Shown one piece after another: positions 55,050-63,669 of a stretch of DNA of 64,000 nucleotides. Position 1 is the stretch's first letter, and the number at the start of each line of letters is the position of its first letter. The notes below the pieces were generated by a model. That model was not told where the DNA came from and made no database searches. It was given only the letters and a program-made list of their open reading frames with translations. The position numbers were made by a program, and so were the translations under genes. The stretch spans positions 69,980 through 133,979 of the forward strand of contig CAZJWX010000004.1 of assembly GCA_964549915.1 (NCBI GenBank). Reading direction: 5' to 3'. The DNA is from JAUZRW01 sp964549915 (GTDB taxonomy: Bacteria; Chloroflexota; Anaerolineae; Aggregatilineales; Phototrophicaceae).

Positions 55050-56033
55050 ATGCCACATGTTCGATTACCCCTCGAATTGGTCAGCCCCGCATTTACCAGC
55101 GGTGCTGATCCACGCAAACCAGAACTGCGCGTGCCAACTATACGGGGTCAGATCCGTTATTGGCTGCGTGCCTATCTAGGTGCATCGCTATCCGATCACC
55201 AGCAGGTGTCCGTATACGAGAACGCGCTGCTGGGATCAACCGGGACAGGATCCCTGGTGACTATGCGGGTGAGGCAACCGGAATTGAACCAAATCGGGGA
55301 GGTCAAACTCGTCCCCCATAGCAAAGATTTCAAAGCCAAGGCCCTCTTGCCAAGCACCGATGACGACATAGGAGGTAGATTCACACTGGAATTATCCACA
55401 CCGCCAGGTGTCCCGTTTCCCGATGAGGTTGCCCATGCGGTCTCAATCTGGTTGCTGCTGGGTGGCGTTGGAAAGCGGTCGCGGCGCATGTTTGGTGCCG
55501 TGCAGCTACATGGAAAGCCAAAACGTAGCAAAGGGCATCCCGTGAATAAAGCCGATTTTGGCTGGTGGAAGCTTTGGTCTGACTTGCAGCAACAGCCACA
55601 CCTATTTCGTGAAGAGCAAGATACACACATGCTTATTACGAAGCACGTCCTCGAAACGCATGTCCAGCACACAAAACGTGCATCACGCCCCACATATCCA
55701 ACGCTGCATCCACGCTACAGCCGCGTTATTGTCGGAATGCTTCCATTTGAAACGGCAGAGGAGGCGAATCGCAAACTCTTCGATCTTCTTCGCAAACCGA
55801 AGTTCCGCGAGTATGAGGAGATGTTTGGCTTTGCGGCTAGTGACCGTCGCGCATCTCCGTTGATTGCAACCGTTAGACGCTTCGACGAGGCATACTACCC
55901 GGTACTCACGGTCATGCGTTCACCGCTGCATAAGAAAAACAAGTCTGAAAACTGGCAAATCGTGGATGAATTCATGGATGAAAGTGAGACGGTCTTCCAG
56001 GGTGAGACTGTCTGGGGAGGACACCTCGCATGA
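55050..56033 (+). CDS. cmr1: Type III-B RAMP subunit Cmr1 (Cas7 group)
   Basis: A 327-residue RAMP with the Cmr1 signature: SPAFTSGAD, PELRVPTIRGQIRYWLRAYLG and the RRMFGA loop (VGKRSRRMFGAVQ). Cmr1 caps the 3' (spacer) end of the Cmr complex. ATG 55050 has AAGGAG upstream; a TTG two codons earlier is rejected. It overlaps cmr2 by ATGA. Confidence 0.9.
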   Translation: MPHVRLPLELVSPAFTSGADPRKPELRVPTIRGQIRYWLRAYLGASLSDHQQVSVYENALLGSTGTGSLVTMRVRQPELNQIGEVKLVPHSKDFKAKALLPSTDDDIGGRFTLELSTPPGVPFPDEVAHAVSIWLLLGGVGKRSRRMFGAVQLHGKPKRSKGHPVNKADFGWWKLWSDLQQQPHLFREEQDTHMLITKHVLETHVQHTKRASRPTYPTLHPRYSRVIVGMLPFETAEEANRKLFDLLRKPKFREYEEMFGFAASDRRASPLIATVRRFDEAYYPVLTVMRSPLHKKNKSENWQIVDEFMDESETVFQGETVWGGHLA

Positions 56034-57583
56034 AATATTTCTATTTGTTCAAAATTGGGCCAGTACAGGCCTTCATTGCCACTGCCCGCAAATCGCGTGA
56101 CCTGGCGGTCGGCAGTCGCCTGCTGAGCAAACTCGCCACTGCTGGCATCGGCGAAGCACAGAGCCATAAAGCAAATTTGGTGTATCCGGTCACCCTGGAT
56201 GATGGTCAGCTACCTCAGTCCGTACCGCACCGTTTTGCCTTTGTTGCTGAAGGTGATCCGCAGAAAATCGCGAGGGCGGTGAAGCACCAAATTGAAAGTC
56301 AATGGGCAGTGTATGCCCGTCAGGTAGAAACCTTTATTGAAGCTCGCATTGGCGGTGGACAATGGCAATCAGCTTTCACCGAGCAAGTGAGCCAGTGGCC
56401 TCAGGTCACATGGGCGGCCGTACCTTATGACCAAAGTCATCACAGCGAAGCCGTAGAAGCAGCTAACCGGGTACTTGCTGCCCGTGCGAACACCAACTGG
56501 TTCAGCCAGATCAACGAAGTAGGTGGCAAATGTACACTCTCGGGCGCACAGGCCGCACTACCGCTGAACTGGAAGCGCCTGCGCGAAAAATTGGGAGACC
56601 GACAAGCACAGATCATCCGCGAAAACGAGCGGCTGGGTGCGCTGGCTTTGCTCAAGCGCTTAATACACCGAGCCAGCGGCGAATTCTCGGACATTGAGCG
56701 CCGATTCCCGGACACTTCTACGATAGCGGGATTTGACGAAAACACCATGAGCGCAGAAGACGGTGAACGCTACTACTTCGCGGTGCTGGCAATGGATGGC
56801 GATCATATCGGCATGCACTTGCGCAGCTTGCACACCTTGGCAGATCATCAGCAGTTTTCGCGTACCCTAGCACGCTTCGCGCAGGAGGACGCTCCCCAGA
56901 TCGTACAGCAGCACAATGGAAATCTTCTATATGCAGGGGGGGATGACGTGTTGGCCTACATGCCCAAAGAGGATGTGCTCGCCTGCGCGGAAGCCTTGCG
57001 CCAAAGATTCGCAGAGCGCTTTAACAACCAACTTCACTCCAGCGCGGGCATTGCCCTTGCTCCACACAATTACCCGCTTGATCTGGTGCTGCAAACAGCG
57101 CGGGCAGCAGAGCGGGCTGCCAAAACCCGATATGGTCGCAACGCAGTTGTAGTGCAGGAGACCAACCGCAGTGGGCAGATACGCGAAGCTGGAGCGCATT
57201 GGGAAGTCGAGACGATGTCTGTCTTGAAGCAGATTCTGAACCTTCGTGATGCCTTCCAGAGTGCTGGCTTATCGCTCGGCATCGCCTACGACATTCTGGA
57301 GTTGCGCCAAAGCCTGGACGATAGCAAGTTCCCGCACAAGGGCGATACGCTGCTGGCAGACGAACCAACCGGACGGCGCGCCGTGCTGCAGCAGGCTCGA
57401 AACGCAGAATTGACGCGACTGCTACACCGCCGCATTGACCCGTCTCACCTTCATGACAACAAACACGTTTTCGCGGAAGAATGGAGCCAGAGGTTACAGC
57501 AACTTGCCCGCGGCATCACATGGGAGGGATTGGCAAACTGGCTGATTCTGGCTCGTTTTCTGGCTAAGGAGGCTAACAAGTAA
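56030..57583 (+). CDS. cmr2: Cmr2/Cas10 with intact GGDD cyclase motif and no HD domain
   Basis: Cas10 of a type III-B system, 517 residues against about 850-900 in archaeal Cmr2. Palm-domain motifs are intact: LAMDGDHIG (255-258) and YAGGDDVLAYMP (GGDD at 303-306), so it should make cyclic oligoadenylates on target-RNA binding. The N terminus starts directly with KYFYLFKIGPVQAFIATARKSRDLAVGS; no HD nuclease motif is present, so direct ssDNA cleavage is unlikely. The zinc-finger region before the palm has only one Cys (GGKCTLSG). Overlaps cmr1 and cmr3. Confidence 0.93.
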   Translation: MKYFYLFKIGPVQAFIATARKSRDLAVGSRLLSKLATAGIGEAQSHKANLVYPVTLDDGQLPQSVPHRFAFVAEGDPQKIARAVKHQIESQWAVYARQVETFIEARIGGGQWQSAFTEQVSQWPQVTWAAVPYDQSHHSEAVEAANRVLAARANTNWFSQINEVGGKCTLSGAQAALPLNWKRLREKLGDRQAQIIRENERLGALALLKRLIHRASGEFSDIERRFPDTSTIAGFDENTMSAEDGERYYFAVLAMDGDHIGMHLRSLHTLADHQQFSRTLARFAQEDAPQIVQQHNGNLLYAGGDDVLAYMPKEDVLACAEALRQRFAERFNNQLHSSAGIALAPHNYPLDLVLQTARAAERAAKTRYGRNAVVVQETNRSGQIREAGAHWEVETMSVLKQILNLRDAFQSAGLSLGIAYDILELRQSLDDSKFPHKGDTLLADEPTGRRAVLQQARNAELTRLLHRRIDPSHLHDNKHVFAEEWSQRLQQLARGITWEGLANWLILARFLAKEANK

Positions 57584-58674
57584 TGCAGTGGTATAAGTTC
57601 GATGCCAATGATGTCTGGATGTTTCGGGATAATAAGCCCTTTAACGCAGCCGAGAGTTTCGTCGCCCGCAGTGTCTTCCCCCCGAACCCACAGGTGATGA
57701 CCGGAATGCTGCGCTCACACATCCTGGAGCGCAGCGGGGTAGACTGGCAGGTATATGCTGACGGCGGCGCTCCCACAGAATTGCTGGAGGCCATCGGTGG
57801 GCCAGGCAGCCAGGATATCGGAGCTCTCACCATTAACGGACCCTACATCGCTCACCGTGCTTCCAATGGAAACATTCAACGCTTCATTCCACAGCCGCTT
57901 GACCTGATTGTAGAGGGGGACAACTCGGAGGAAGCCCGCACAGCCGTATTACAACCGCAAAAGTCGACTCACTTCATCACCGAACCACCCTTTGACGACT
58001 GGCAGCCGCTGATGCTACCAGAACGAGTCGTCACGAGTAAGGCCGACCGTGGCTGGCTGAGCGATGTGCAATTCGCAGCGTATCTCGCAGGCGAAACAGT
58101 GACGCAGATCACGCCAACTTCCGCGCTCTTTCAGGTGGAGGAACACACGGGCCTGGCACTTGAACGAGGCCGCAAAACCGCCCGGGAGCATATGCTGTAC
58201 CGCGCACAATTTATCCGTCCCGCACAAAACGTTGGACTACTAACGGCAGTATCAGACGGACTATTGCCCGATGCTGGTGTGATCGCGACCGGGGGGGAGG
58301 CACGTTTCGCGCATTTCACAGCCGTCGATTACGCACCGCCGCAGACCTCCCTCCCGTCCGGTTTTGTCAAGGTCGTGCTGCTAACACCAGCCTTTTTCGA
58401 TGGCGGTGCCGGACCGAGCGACGAGGATTGGACGCCCTGGATGGGGCCAGACGCCCGCCTGGTCGCTGCCGCAATCGGCGACCCACTGTTGATCAGTGGG
58501 TGGGATATCGTGCGTAGGCGTCCCAAACCGCTGCGCCGCTACGTCCCCGCTGGTTCCGTGTACTACTTTGAAAACGCGGCCCCAACACAACGCCCCTTTA
58601 CACAATCCCCACCGGATACCAACGTCAATCAAATGGGCTTCGGCATGGTTGCCTACGGAGCCTGGACTTACTAA
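57583..58674 (+). CDS. cmr3: Type III-B subunit Cmr3 (Cas5 group)
   Basis: A 363-residue Cas5-like RAMP. The NPQVMTGMLRSHIL segment and the C-terminal Gly/Arg loop ISGWDIVRRRPKPLRRYVPAGSVYYFEN are Cmr3 features. Cmr3 grips the crRNA 5' tag and binds Cas10. It starts one base inside the cmr2 stop (TAATG). Confidence 0.9.
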   Translation: MQWYKFDANDVWMFRDNKPFNAAESFVARSVFPPNPQVMTGMLRSHILERSGVDWQVYADGGAPTELLEAIGGPGSQDIGALTINGPYIAHRASNGNIQRFIPQPLDLIVEGDNSEEARTAVLQPQKSTHFITEPPFDDWQPLMLPERVVTSKADRGWLSDVQFAAYLAGETVTQITPTSALFQVEEHTGLALERGRKTAREHMLYRAQFIRPAQNVGLLTAVSDGLLPDAGVIATGGEARFAHFTAVDYAPPQTSLPSGFVKVVLLTPAFFDGGAGPSDEDWTPWMGPDARLVAAAIGDPLLISGWDIVRRRPKPLRRYVPAGSVYYFENAAPTQRPFTQSPPDTNVNQMGFGMVAYGAWTY

Positions 58675-58699
58675 ATTCAGCACAAGGAGACCAATACTC

Positions 58700-59572
58700 A
58701 TGAACACGAAACTTCTCTTCCTATACACTGAAACCCCGTTGCACGTTGGAACGGGTAGCACCGTCAGCGCGATTGACCTCCCCATCCAGCGCGAACGAGC
58801 AACTGAATTCCCCCACGTGCAGGGCAGCGGCATCAAAGGTGCGCTGCGCGCGCAGGCATCGACCACGGATGATGCAGCCGTCAACATCCTGTTCGGCAGC
58901 GATACCAACAGCGAACCCAGATTCGCTGGAGCCGCGCTGTTCGGCGAAGCCCAACTGGTTCTGTTCCCAGTGCGCTCACTCGCGGGCGTCTTCGCCTACG
59001 CCACCAGTCCATTGGCACTGGGACGGCTGGCACGCACTGCCACTTCCGCTGGACTGACGCTGCCGATCCCAGCCGATGTACCGCAAGAAAACCAGTGTTT
59101 CGTATCCGCCGATTCAACGGTGGTATCCGGGCGTGATGTAATACTGGAAGAATATGCCTTCAATGCCAATACGGACGCCGCCGTAGGCCAGTTGGGCAAC
59201 TGGCTTGCTACAAACGCGCTGCCCGATAATGGAGGGTACACTTATTGGCGCGAGAATCTGGCACGTCGCCTGGTCGTCCTACCGGAAGATGCCTTCCGTG
59301 ATTTTGTCAAGCACAGCACCGAGGTCACAACCCGTGTGCGTATTGATAACGACTCCAAGACCGTTCAAGACGGTGCACTGTGGACCCAGGAAGCCGTCCC
59401 GCCGGATGCTCTTTTCGTCAGCACCGTTGCCATTGGACGCTCTCGGAACCCAGACGCCGCACTATCCGCAGACGAACTGGCGGGAATCCTCACACAAGCC
59501 ATCGGCAGCCGCATTCAGTTGGGCGGCGATGAAACGACCGGTTCCGGCATAGTCGCAGTGAGTTGGGCATAG
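58700..59572 (+). CDS. cmr4: Type III-B backbone RNase Cmr4 (Cas7 group)
   Basis: A 290-residue Cas7-like protein. HVGTGSTVSAIDLPIQRE carries the catalytic Asp at residue 26, the site that cuts target RNA every six nucleotides; FPHVQGSGIKGALR is the family's second motif. ATG 58700 has AAGGAG upstream. Catalytic Asp present, so target-RNA slicing is expected. Confidence 0.93.
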   Translation: MNTKLLFLYTETPLHVGTGSTVSAIDLPIQRERATEFPHVQGSGIKGALRAQASTTDDAAVNILFGSDTNSEPRFAGAALFGEAQLVLFPVRSLAGVFAYATSPLALGRLARTATSAGLTLPIPADVPQENQCFVSADSTVVSGRDVILEEYAFNANTDAAVGQLGNWLATNALPDNGGYTYWRENLARRLVVLPEDAFRDFVKHSTEVTTRVRIDNDSKTVQDGALWTQEAVPPDALFVSTVAIGRSRNPDAALSADELAGILTQAIGSRIQLGGDETTGSGIVAVSWA

Positions 59573-59586
59573 GAGGCAATCACACC

Positions 59587-59952
59587 ATGAGCAACCAGCA
59601 AACACTCCAGCAGGAACGTGCTGCCAGTGCATATCAGGCAGTACGAGCGGCAAAATCGAATGACTACGGTTCACTGGTGCGCAGGCTGCCCGCCTTGATT
59701 CAGCAGGACGGACTGGCTCAAGCGCTGGTCTTCCTGAAAGCGAAGGGCGAGAAGCACCATCAGGACGCCTATAACCATATCTCACAGTGGGTCATGGCGA
59801 AAATTGCGCCCAATCCGGAGCGTGATCTGCTTGATTGGCTGATGAGTACCGACAGTGGGGACTATCGTCGGGCAACCGCCGAAGCACTCGCTTATTTGAA
59901 TTGGCTCAAACGCTTTGCTGAAGCGGAGGGAATCGGGAATGAGCAGGAATAG
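59587..59952 (+). CDS. cmr5: Type III-B small subunit Cmr5
   Basis: A 121-residue all-helical protein (QQERAASAYQAVRAAK, RRLPALIQQDGLAQALVFLK, RRATAEALAYLNWLKRFAEA) matching Cmr5, the Cas11-like small subunit lining the target RNA. ATG 59587 has AGGAGG upstream. It overlaps cmr6 by 14 bp. Confidence 0.88.
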   Translation: MSNQQTLQQERAASAYQAVRAAKSNDYGSLVRRLPALIQQDGLAQALVFLKAKGEKHHQDAYNHISQWVMAKIAPNPERDLLDWLMSTDSGDYRRATAEALAYLNWLKRFAEAEGIGNEQE

Positions 59953-60979
59953 ATCTCGGAAGCGCGGCGGGGGGGGTGGAATGCCTACCCCCACCTATGT
60001 CGTCCCCAAAGACACCCAGGACGCAATCAGAAGCGGAGGGGGCGTACAGAAGTGCGATAATCTGTCATTGATACTCAACCGCTACGTGCCGCAGCAGGCC
60101 ATCCGTAACGAAAGCTTCAAGGAGGGCCGGAAAGACAAGAAGTACCAGAGCGAGTGGCTCATGCAGTTGGTTCGGGCATACACGAGTAACCGACTGCGTG
60201 CCATACAGCAGGGCGTATATGAGCGCTGGCTACTGACCACCGAGGGCGCAGACCGCTTCGAGATGGAGTTAGACGAGCGCCTGGTCATGGGTCTGGGGGG
60301 TGGCAGTGTGCTGGAAACGGGCATTACCCTCCGCCGCAATACGGGACTTCCCACGCTTCCCGGCAGTGCTCTCAAGGGTGTCGCACGCACCCATGCCGTC
60401 TACACGTTGGCGCAGAAATTACATATTCCACCACTTGCGCCGCTGGAGCGTGCGAGCGGACAGAAGCGGCTGACGCTGCTGGACAATCTGCTGGGAGCGT
60501 CTGACGAAGAGACGGCGATACCCATCCTCGATGACTTAAACCAGCAGTTGGACACGCCCCTCACCCTGGATCTGTTCGAGGAGGAGGAAGTGCAGTTGTT
60601 CCGGCTGGCGTTCGGCACGCACGGCAAGAATGCCGTTGCCGGGGCGTGTGTCTTCTTCGAAGCCGTCGTAACGGACATGCCCGACCAGCCGTTTGAAATC
60701 GATGTGATGACGCCGCACTTCCCGGATTACTACGGCAACGGCGGGCAAGAGCCGCCGACGGATGACCAGCAGCCCATCCCGGTACAGTTCATCACCGTCG
60801 CTAGCGGGACGCGCTTCGAATTTGCCGTCGGGCTGCGTCGTGACCTGCAAGATGCAAAACAAGAGCAATACGCCCCCGTGCAGGACTACGCCGTTGGGTC
60901 CCTGCGCAAGGCGTTGACCCAGTTGGGGATTGGTGGCAAGACCGCTGCTGGTTACGGCTTCTTCAAGGGTGTGCGATGA
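59939..60979 (+). CDS. cmr6: Type III-B RAMP subunit Cmr6 (Cas7 group)
   Basis: A 346-residue RAMP. Motifs: LVMGLGGGSVLETGITL, TGLPTLPGSALKGVAR and the C-terminal GIGGKTAAGYGFF. The N terminus has a basic/Gly-rich run (SRNRSRKRGGGGG) encoded by an 8-G tract; an internal ATG at 59981 could be an alternative start after it. GGAGGG lies 8 nt before ATG 59939. ATGA overlap with the next gene. Confidence 0.9.
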   Translation: MSRNRSRKRGGGGGMPTPTYVVPKDTQDAIRSGGGVQKCDNLSLILNRYVPQQAIRNESFKEGRKDKKYQSEWLMQLVRAYTSNRLRAIQQGVYERWLLTTEGADRFEMELDERLVMGLGGGSVLETGITLRRNTGLPTLPGSALKGVARTHAVYTLAQKLHIPPLAPLERASGQKRLTLLDNLLGASDEETAIPILDDLNQQLDTPLTLDLFEEEEVQLFRLAFGTHGKNAVAGACVFFEAVVTDMPDQPFEIDVMTPHFPDYYGNGGQEPPTDDQQPIPVQFITVASGTRFEFAVGLRRDLQDAKQEQYAPVQDYAVGSLRKALTQLGIGGKTAAGYGFFKGVR

Positions 60980-61773
60980 GGCACTACGTGCTAGCAACCC
61001 TTGGCGAGCGCCCCGCCGCTGTTGGCATGGGGATCGACTGCTTGCAGCGGCGGTATACGCCACTGGATGAGGCTGTATTGCTGCACACCGATCCTCACCA
61101 CTCGGGCATCAAGGACGCGCTGGCAGAGCTGAGCGAGCGCCTACCGCAGGAGTTCCCGGGACTGCCCGTGCGCAAATGGGAACTGCGCCGCGCCGATGGT
61201 TCCAGCATCGTTGACATCGACACCAAAGCTGACGCCGAGGCCTACTTCCGGGCCTTGCTGGCAGCCATGCAACACTACCGCCCCCTGGGGGAAATTCACT
61301 TGCTCGCTTCTGGCGGACGTAAAGCCATGAGCATGTACACCGCCATCGCCGCCAACTATATCCTGGGGGAGCGCGACCGCCTCTGGGTGGTACACGCCCC
61401 CCAGGACATCATGCAGAGCGGGGGCTACCGCGTGCCACCGGGACGGCAGGAGGATGTCCACCTCATTGACCTACCCTACATCCCGTCCCGCATGGTGCCG
61501 AACGCTGACCTGGAAATGATCCTCAACCAGCGAGGCAGCAAGCGCGATCGCTGGCTGCAGGACTGCACAGCCGCCGAACGCAAACTGCTGGAAGCCATGC
61601 AGACCCACCCGCACGCCACCTATGCCGAGTTAGGCCACATCCTGGGCAAGTCGGAGCGCACGGTTGAAAACCAGTTTGCCAGCGCCGTTGCACGCATCGC
61701 CCCCTACTACGACATCCCGGGCGGCAGCCACCGCCGCAGCTACATCCTGCAAATCTTGAATGGCAACATGTAA
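60976..61773 (+). CDS. Csx14/CARF-like protein with C-terminal LuxR-type HTH
   Basis: A 265-residue protein coupled to cmr6 (ATGA). Residues 1-170 are a CARF-like fold of the NE0113/Csx14 kind (start HYVLATLGERPAAVGMGID; ring-ligand loop LASGGRKAMSMYTAIAA). Residues about 190-260 form a helix-turn-helix (LTAAERKLLEAM-like ...YAELGHILGKSERTVENQFASAVARI), like LuxR DNA-binding domains. It could be a cOA-sensing transcription factor or ring nuclease. First of three accessory genes after cmr6. Confidence 0.75.
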   Translation: MRHYVLATLGERPAAVGMGIDCLQRRYTPLDEAVLLHTDPHHSGIKDALAELSERLPQEFPGLPVRKWELRRADGSSIVDIDTKADAEAYFRALLAAMQHYRPLGEIHLLASGGRKAMSMYTAIAANYILGERDRLWVVHAPQDIMQSGGYRVPPGRQEDVHLIDLPYIPSRMVPNADLEMILNQRGSKRDRWLQDCTAAERKLLEAMQTHPHATYAELGHILGKSERTVENQFASAVARIAPYYDIPGGSHRRSYILQILNGNM

Positions 61774-61785
61774 AAGGAGTAACAG

Positions 61786-62988
61786 ATGAGCAATTCAGCA
61801 CCCATCGTCGTAATTTCGACCGTTGGTTCCAGCATCTTCAACAGCTTCGATGAACACACCCGCGAACTGGCGCGCCAATTCCGCCAATCGGACGAAAGGC
61901 CGCAAGATATCATCGAAGTGAAGCGGGGCTTTCCCGGTGAAGCACTCTATGACCGTGTGATGAAAATGTTGGAAGCGCACCTGGATGACCCCGCGGAAAT
62001 CCAGCGCAAGAGCGCAGAGTTCAAGAGCCTCAGCCGCATCCTGGAAGGACGCAGCGCCACCGCAAACGACCGACTCGTTTTCCTGGCGACCGACACCCCG
62101 GACGGTGCATTGGCCGCCCGCATCATTGCGGATTTCTGCGAGATGTACTTCGAGCGCGATACCGACCCACACCTGATTCCCGGCCTTCAGGTGCACGATG
62201 GCGACCGCTTCCGTCGCACGGGGCTACGTGCCTTCATCAGCCAGGTCTACAATTACCTGGACGACAGCCAATTCCCCCCCGCCACCTACGAACGCGTCCT
62301 GAACCCAACCGGGGGCTTCAAGGGCGTTGTACCCTACCTGACCATCATCGGGATGCTCAATGAAGATGTCAGTGTGACTTACATCTTCGAATTCTCCGAC
62401 GCACTCATCCGGCTGGGACGCCTGCCGCTGAGCCTGGATTTCGACAGCCTGCGCAGCATCACCCCGGCGCTGAAAAAGCTGGACGCGGAGGACATGCTGG
62501 CGGAGGCCGACTTGCAACAGGCGTTGGCCTGGCAGCGTCCCCTGTCCGAGCATCCGGCCTGGTCTCTGTTCGAGGATGAAACCATTGACGGTACCCGCTA
62601 TTACACCCTCAGCGGCCTGGGCCAGATTGCCCTGGAAACGCTCGCCCAGCCAACGGAGCAACCGGTCTACCTGTCCAAAGAGGCCAACGAGGTCTACAAT
62701 CAAACCAAACCAGGCAGCGAGGCTCGCAGAATGTTCCAGAAGATCCTGAACGACATCGCCAGCCCTGGCCTGCGCCAGACGAACGATCATTCCGAAGTGA
62801 CCAACGCAGCGGGCGCATCCTGCTACAAGATCGGACGCACACCGTACCGCGCCTTCTGGCTGCATGATGATGACGGCATTCTGGTCATTGAACTGGCTGT
62901 GGAGCAGGACAATGGTCAATACGACCGCATGCCCGCTGCCCGCAAACACTACGAACGCCTGCGCTTATGGACGCGCACCGACCGCTGA
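61786..62988 (+). CDS. CARF-RelE fusion, candidate cOA-activated mRNA interferase (Cami1-like)
   Basis: A 400-residue protein. The N-terminal CARF domain (APE2256-like; residues 1-210) has VVISTVGSSIFNSF and the family loop NPTGGFKG (173-180). A helical/winged linker (about 220-290) leads to a RelE/HigB-like toxin domain (about 292-392: VYLSKEANEVYNQ, CYKIGRTPYRAFW, ILVIELAV, YDR). CARF-RelE proteins (Cami1) are known to cut mRNA at ribosomes upon cOA binding. Only 12 bp from the previous gene. No RelB-type antitoxin adjoins, which fits ligand control. Confidence 0.8.
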   Translation: MSNSAPIVVISTVGSSIFNSFDEHTRELARQFRQSDERPQDIIEVKRGFPGEALYDRVMKMLEAHLDDPAEIQRKSAEFKSLSRILEGRSATANDRLVFLATDTPDGALAARIIADFCEMYFERDTDPHLIPGLQVHDGDRFRRTGLRAFISQVYNYLDDSQFPPATYERVLNPTGGFKGVVPYLTIIGMLNEDVSVTYIFEFSDALIRLGRLPLSLDFDSLRSITPALKKLDAEDMLAEADLQQALAWQRPLSEHPAWSLFEDETIDGTRYYTLSGLGQIALETLAQPTEQPVYLSKEANEVYNQTKPGSEARRMFQKILNDIASPGLRQTNDHSEVTNAAGASCYKIGRTPYRAFWLHDDDGILVIELAVEQDNGQYDRMPAARKHYERLRLWTRTDR

Positions 62989-62999
62989 AGGACAGCGAC

Positions 63000-63383
63000 A
63001 TGCATTTGCTCAACTTTGCCCACCCGCTCACATCCGAGCAGATGACGGCTTTCACGGAAGCCATCGGCGTGCCCGACCAGGTGACGCGAGTGCCTCTGCA
63101 CTTCGACACAGAACTCCCCTTCGCCGATCAGGTACGCGACCTGTTGGATTCGCTGCCGATCAGCACGCAGGAATGGCAGGCCGAAGCCTGGGTCATCGTA
63201 CCGCCGTCCCTGAACGTGATCACCGCCGTCCTGCTGGCGGAACTGCACGGGCGCATGGGACACTTCCCGGCGGTGCTGCGGCTGCGACCGGAACGCGGTG
63301 CCGTCACAACTCGCTACGTCTTCGCCGAGGTGATCAACCTGGAAGCGGTGCGTACCGATGCCCGGCAAAAACGCGCTCGTTAG
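63000..63383 (+). CDS. Csx15-like CRISPR accessory protein
   Basis: A 127-residue single-domain protein starting at ATG 63000, 12 bp after the CARF-RelE stop. LNFAHPLTSEQM, the FADQVRDLLD helix, WVIVPPSLNVITAVLLAELHGRMGHFPAVLRLRP and the C-terminal EVINLEAVRTDARQ match the Csx15 family found in type III loci. Csx15 is thought to bind cyclic oligoadenylates, possibly to sequester or degrade them; activity here is unproven. Last gene before the array. Confidence 0.8.
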   Translation: MHLLNFAHPLTSEQMTAFTEAIGVPDQVTRVPLHFDTELPFADQVRDLLDSLPISTQEWQAEAWVIVPPSLNVITAVLLAELHGRMGHFPAVLRLRPERGAVTTRYVFAEVINLEAVRTDARQKRAR

Positions 63384-63495
63384 CCCCATGTACGAAACTC
63401 GTCCACACGGCACCTGCCCATATACGCTGGTGCGCGGCAAAACGGAAAAACCTCTGTTAAGATTCTGCAACTTCATGCAGATTTCCAGCCGCTTT

Positions 63496-63546
63496 GTTCT
63501 GCGAAACTCCCCCCGGTTTTTTGACAGAAACCGAGTTTCGCAGAAC
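63496..63546. repeat. 14-bp perfect inverted repeat in CRISPR leader
   Basis: GTTCTGCGAAACTC (63496-63509) and GAGTTTCGCAGAAC (63533-63546) are exact complements; inside, GGTTT pairs with AAACC beyond a C5 bulge, so the whole can fold as one long stem. It lies 124 bp before the first repeat. Confidence 0.75.
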
Positions 63547-63618
63547 GACGGGTGGGCGGGCTATTTTCTGGTTCTTGGCAGCGGTACGCGGTGCCCTGAA
63601 GGCCGTTTTCAGCGTTTT

Positions 63619-63648
63619 TTGCACAAAACAGGTCTTTTGTGGTATCAT
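63619..63648 (+). promoter_or_regulatory. CRISPR array leader promoter
   Basis: TTGCAC (63619-63624), an 18-bp spacer, and an extended -10 TGGTATCAT (63640-63648), ending 21 bp before the first repeat. Its core GTGGTATCATGC is repeated before cas6. Confidence 0.5.
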
Positions 63649-63669
63649 GCACACGAAAGCAAGAAACGG

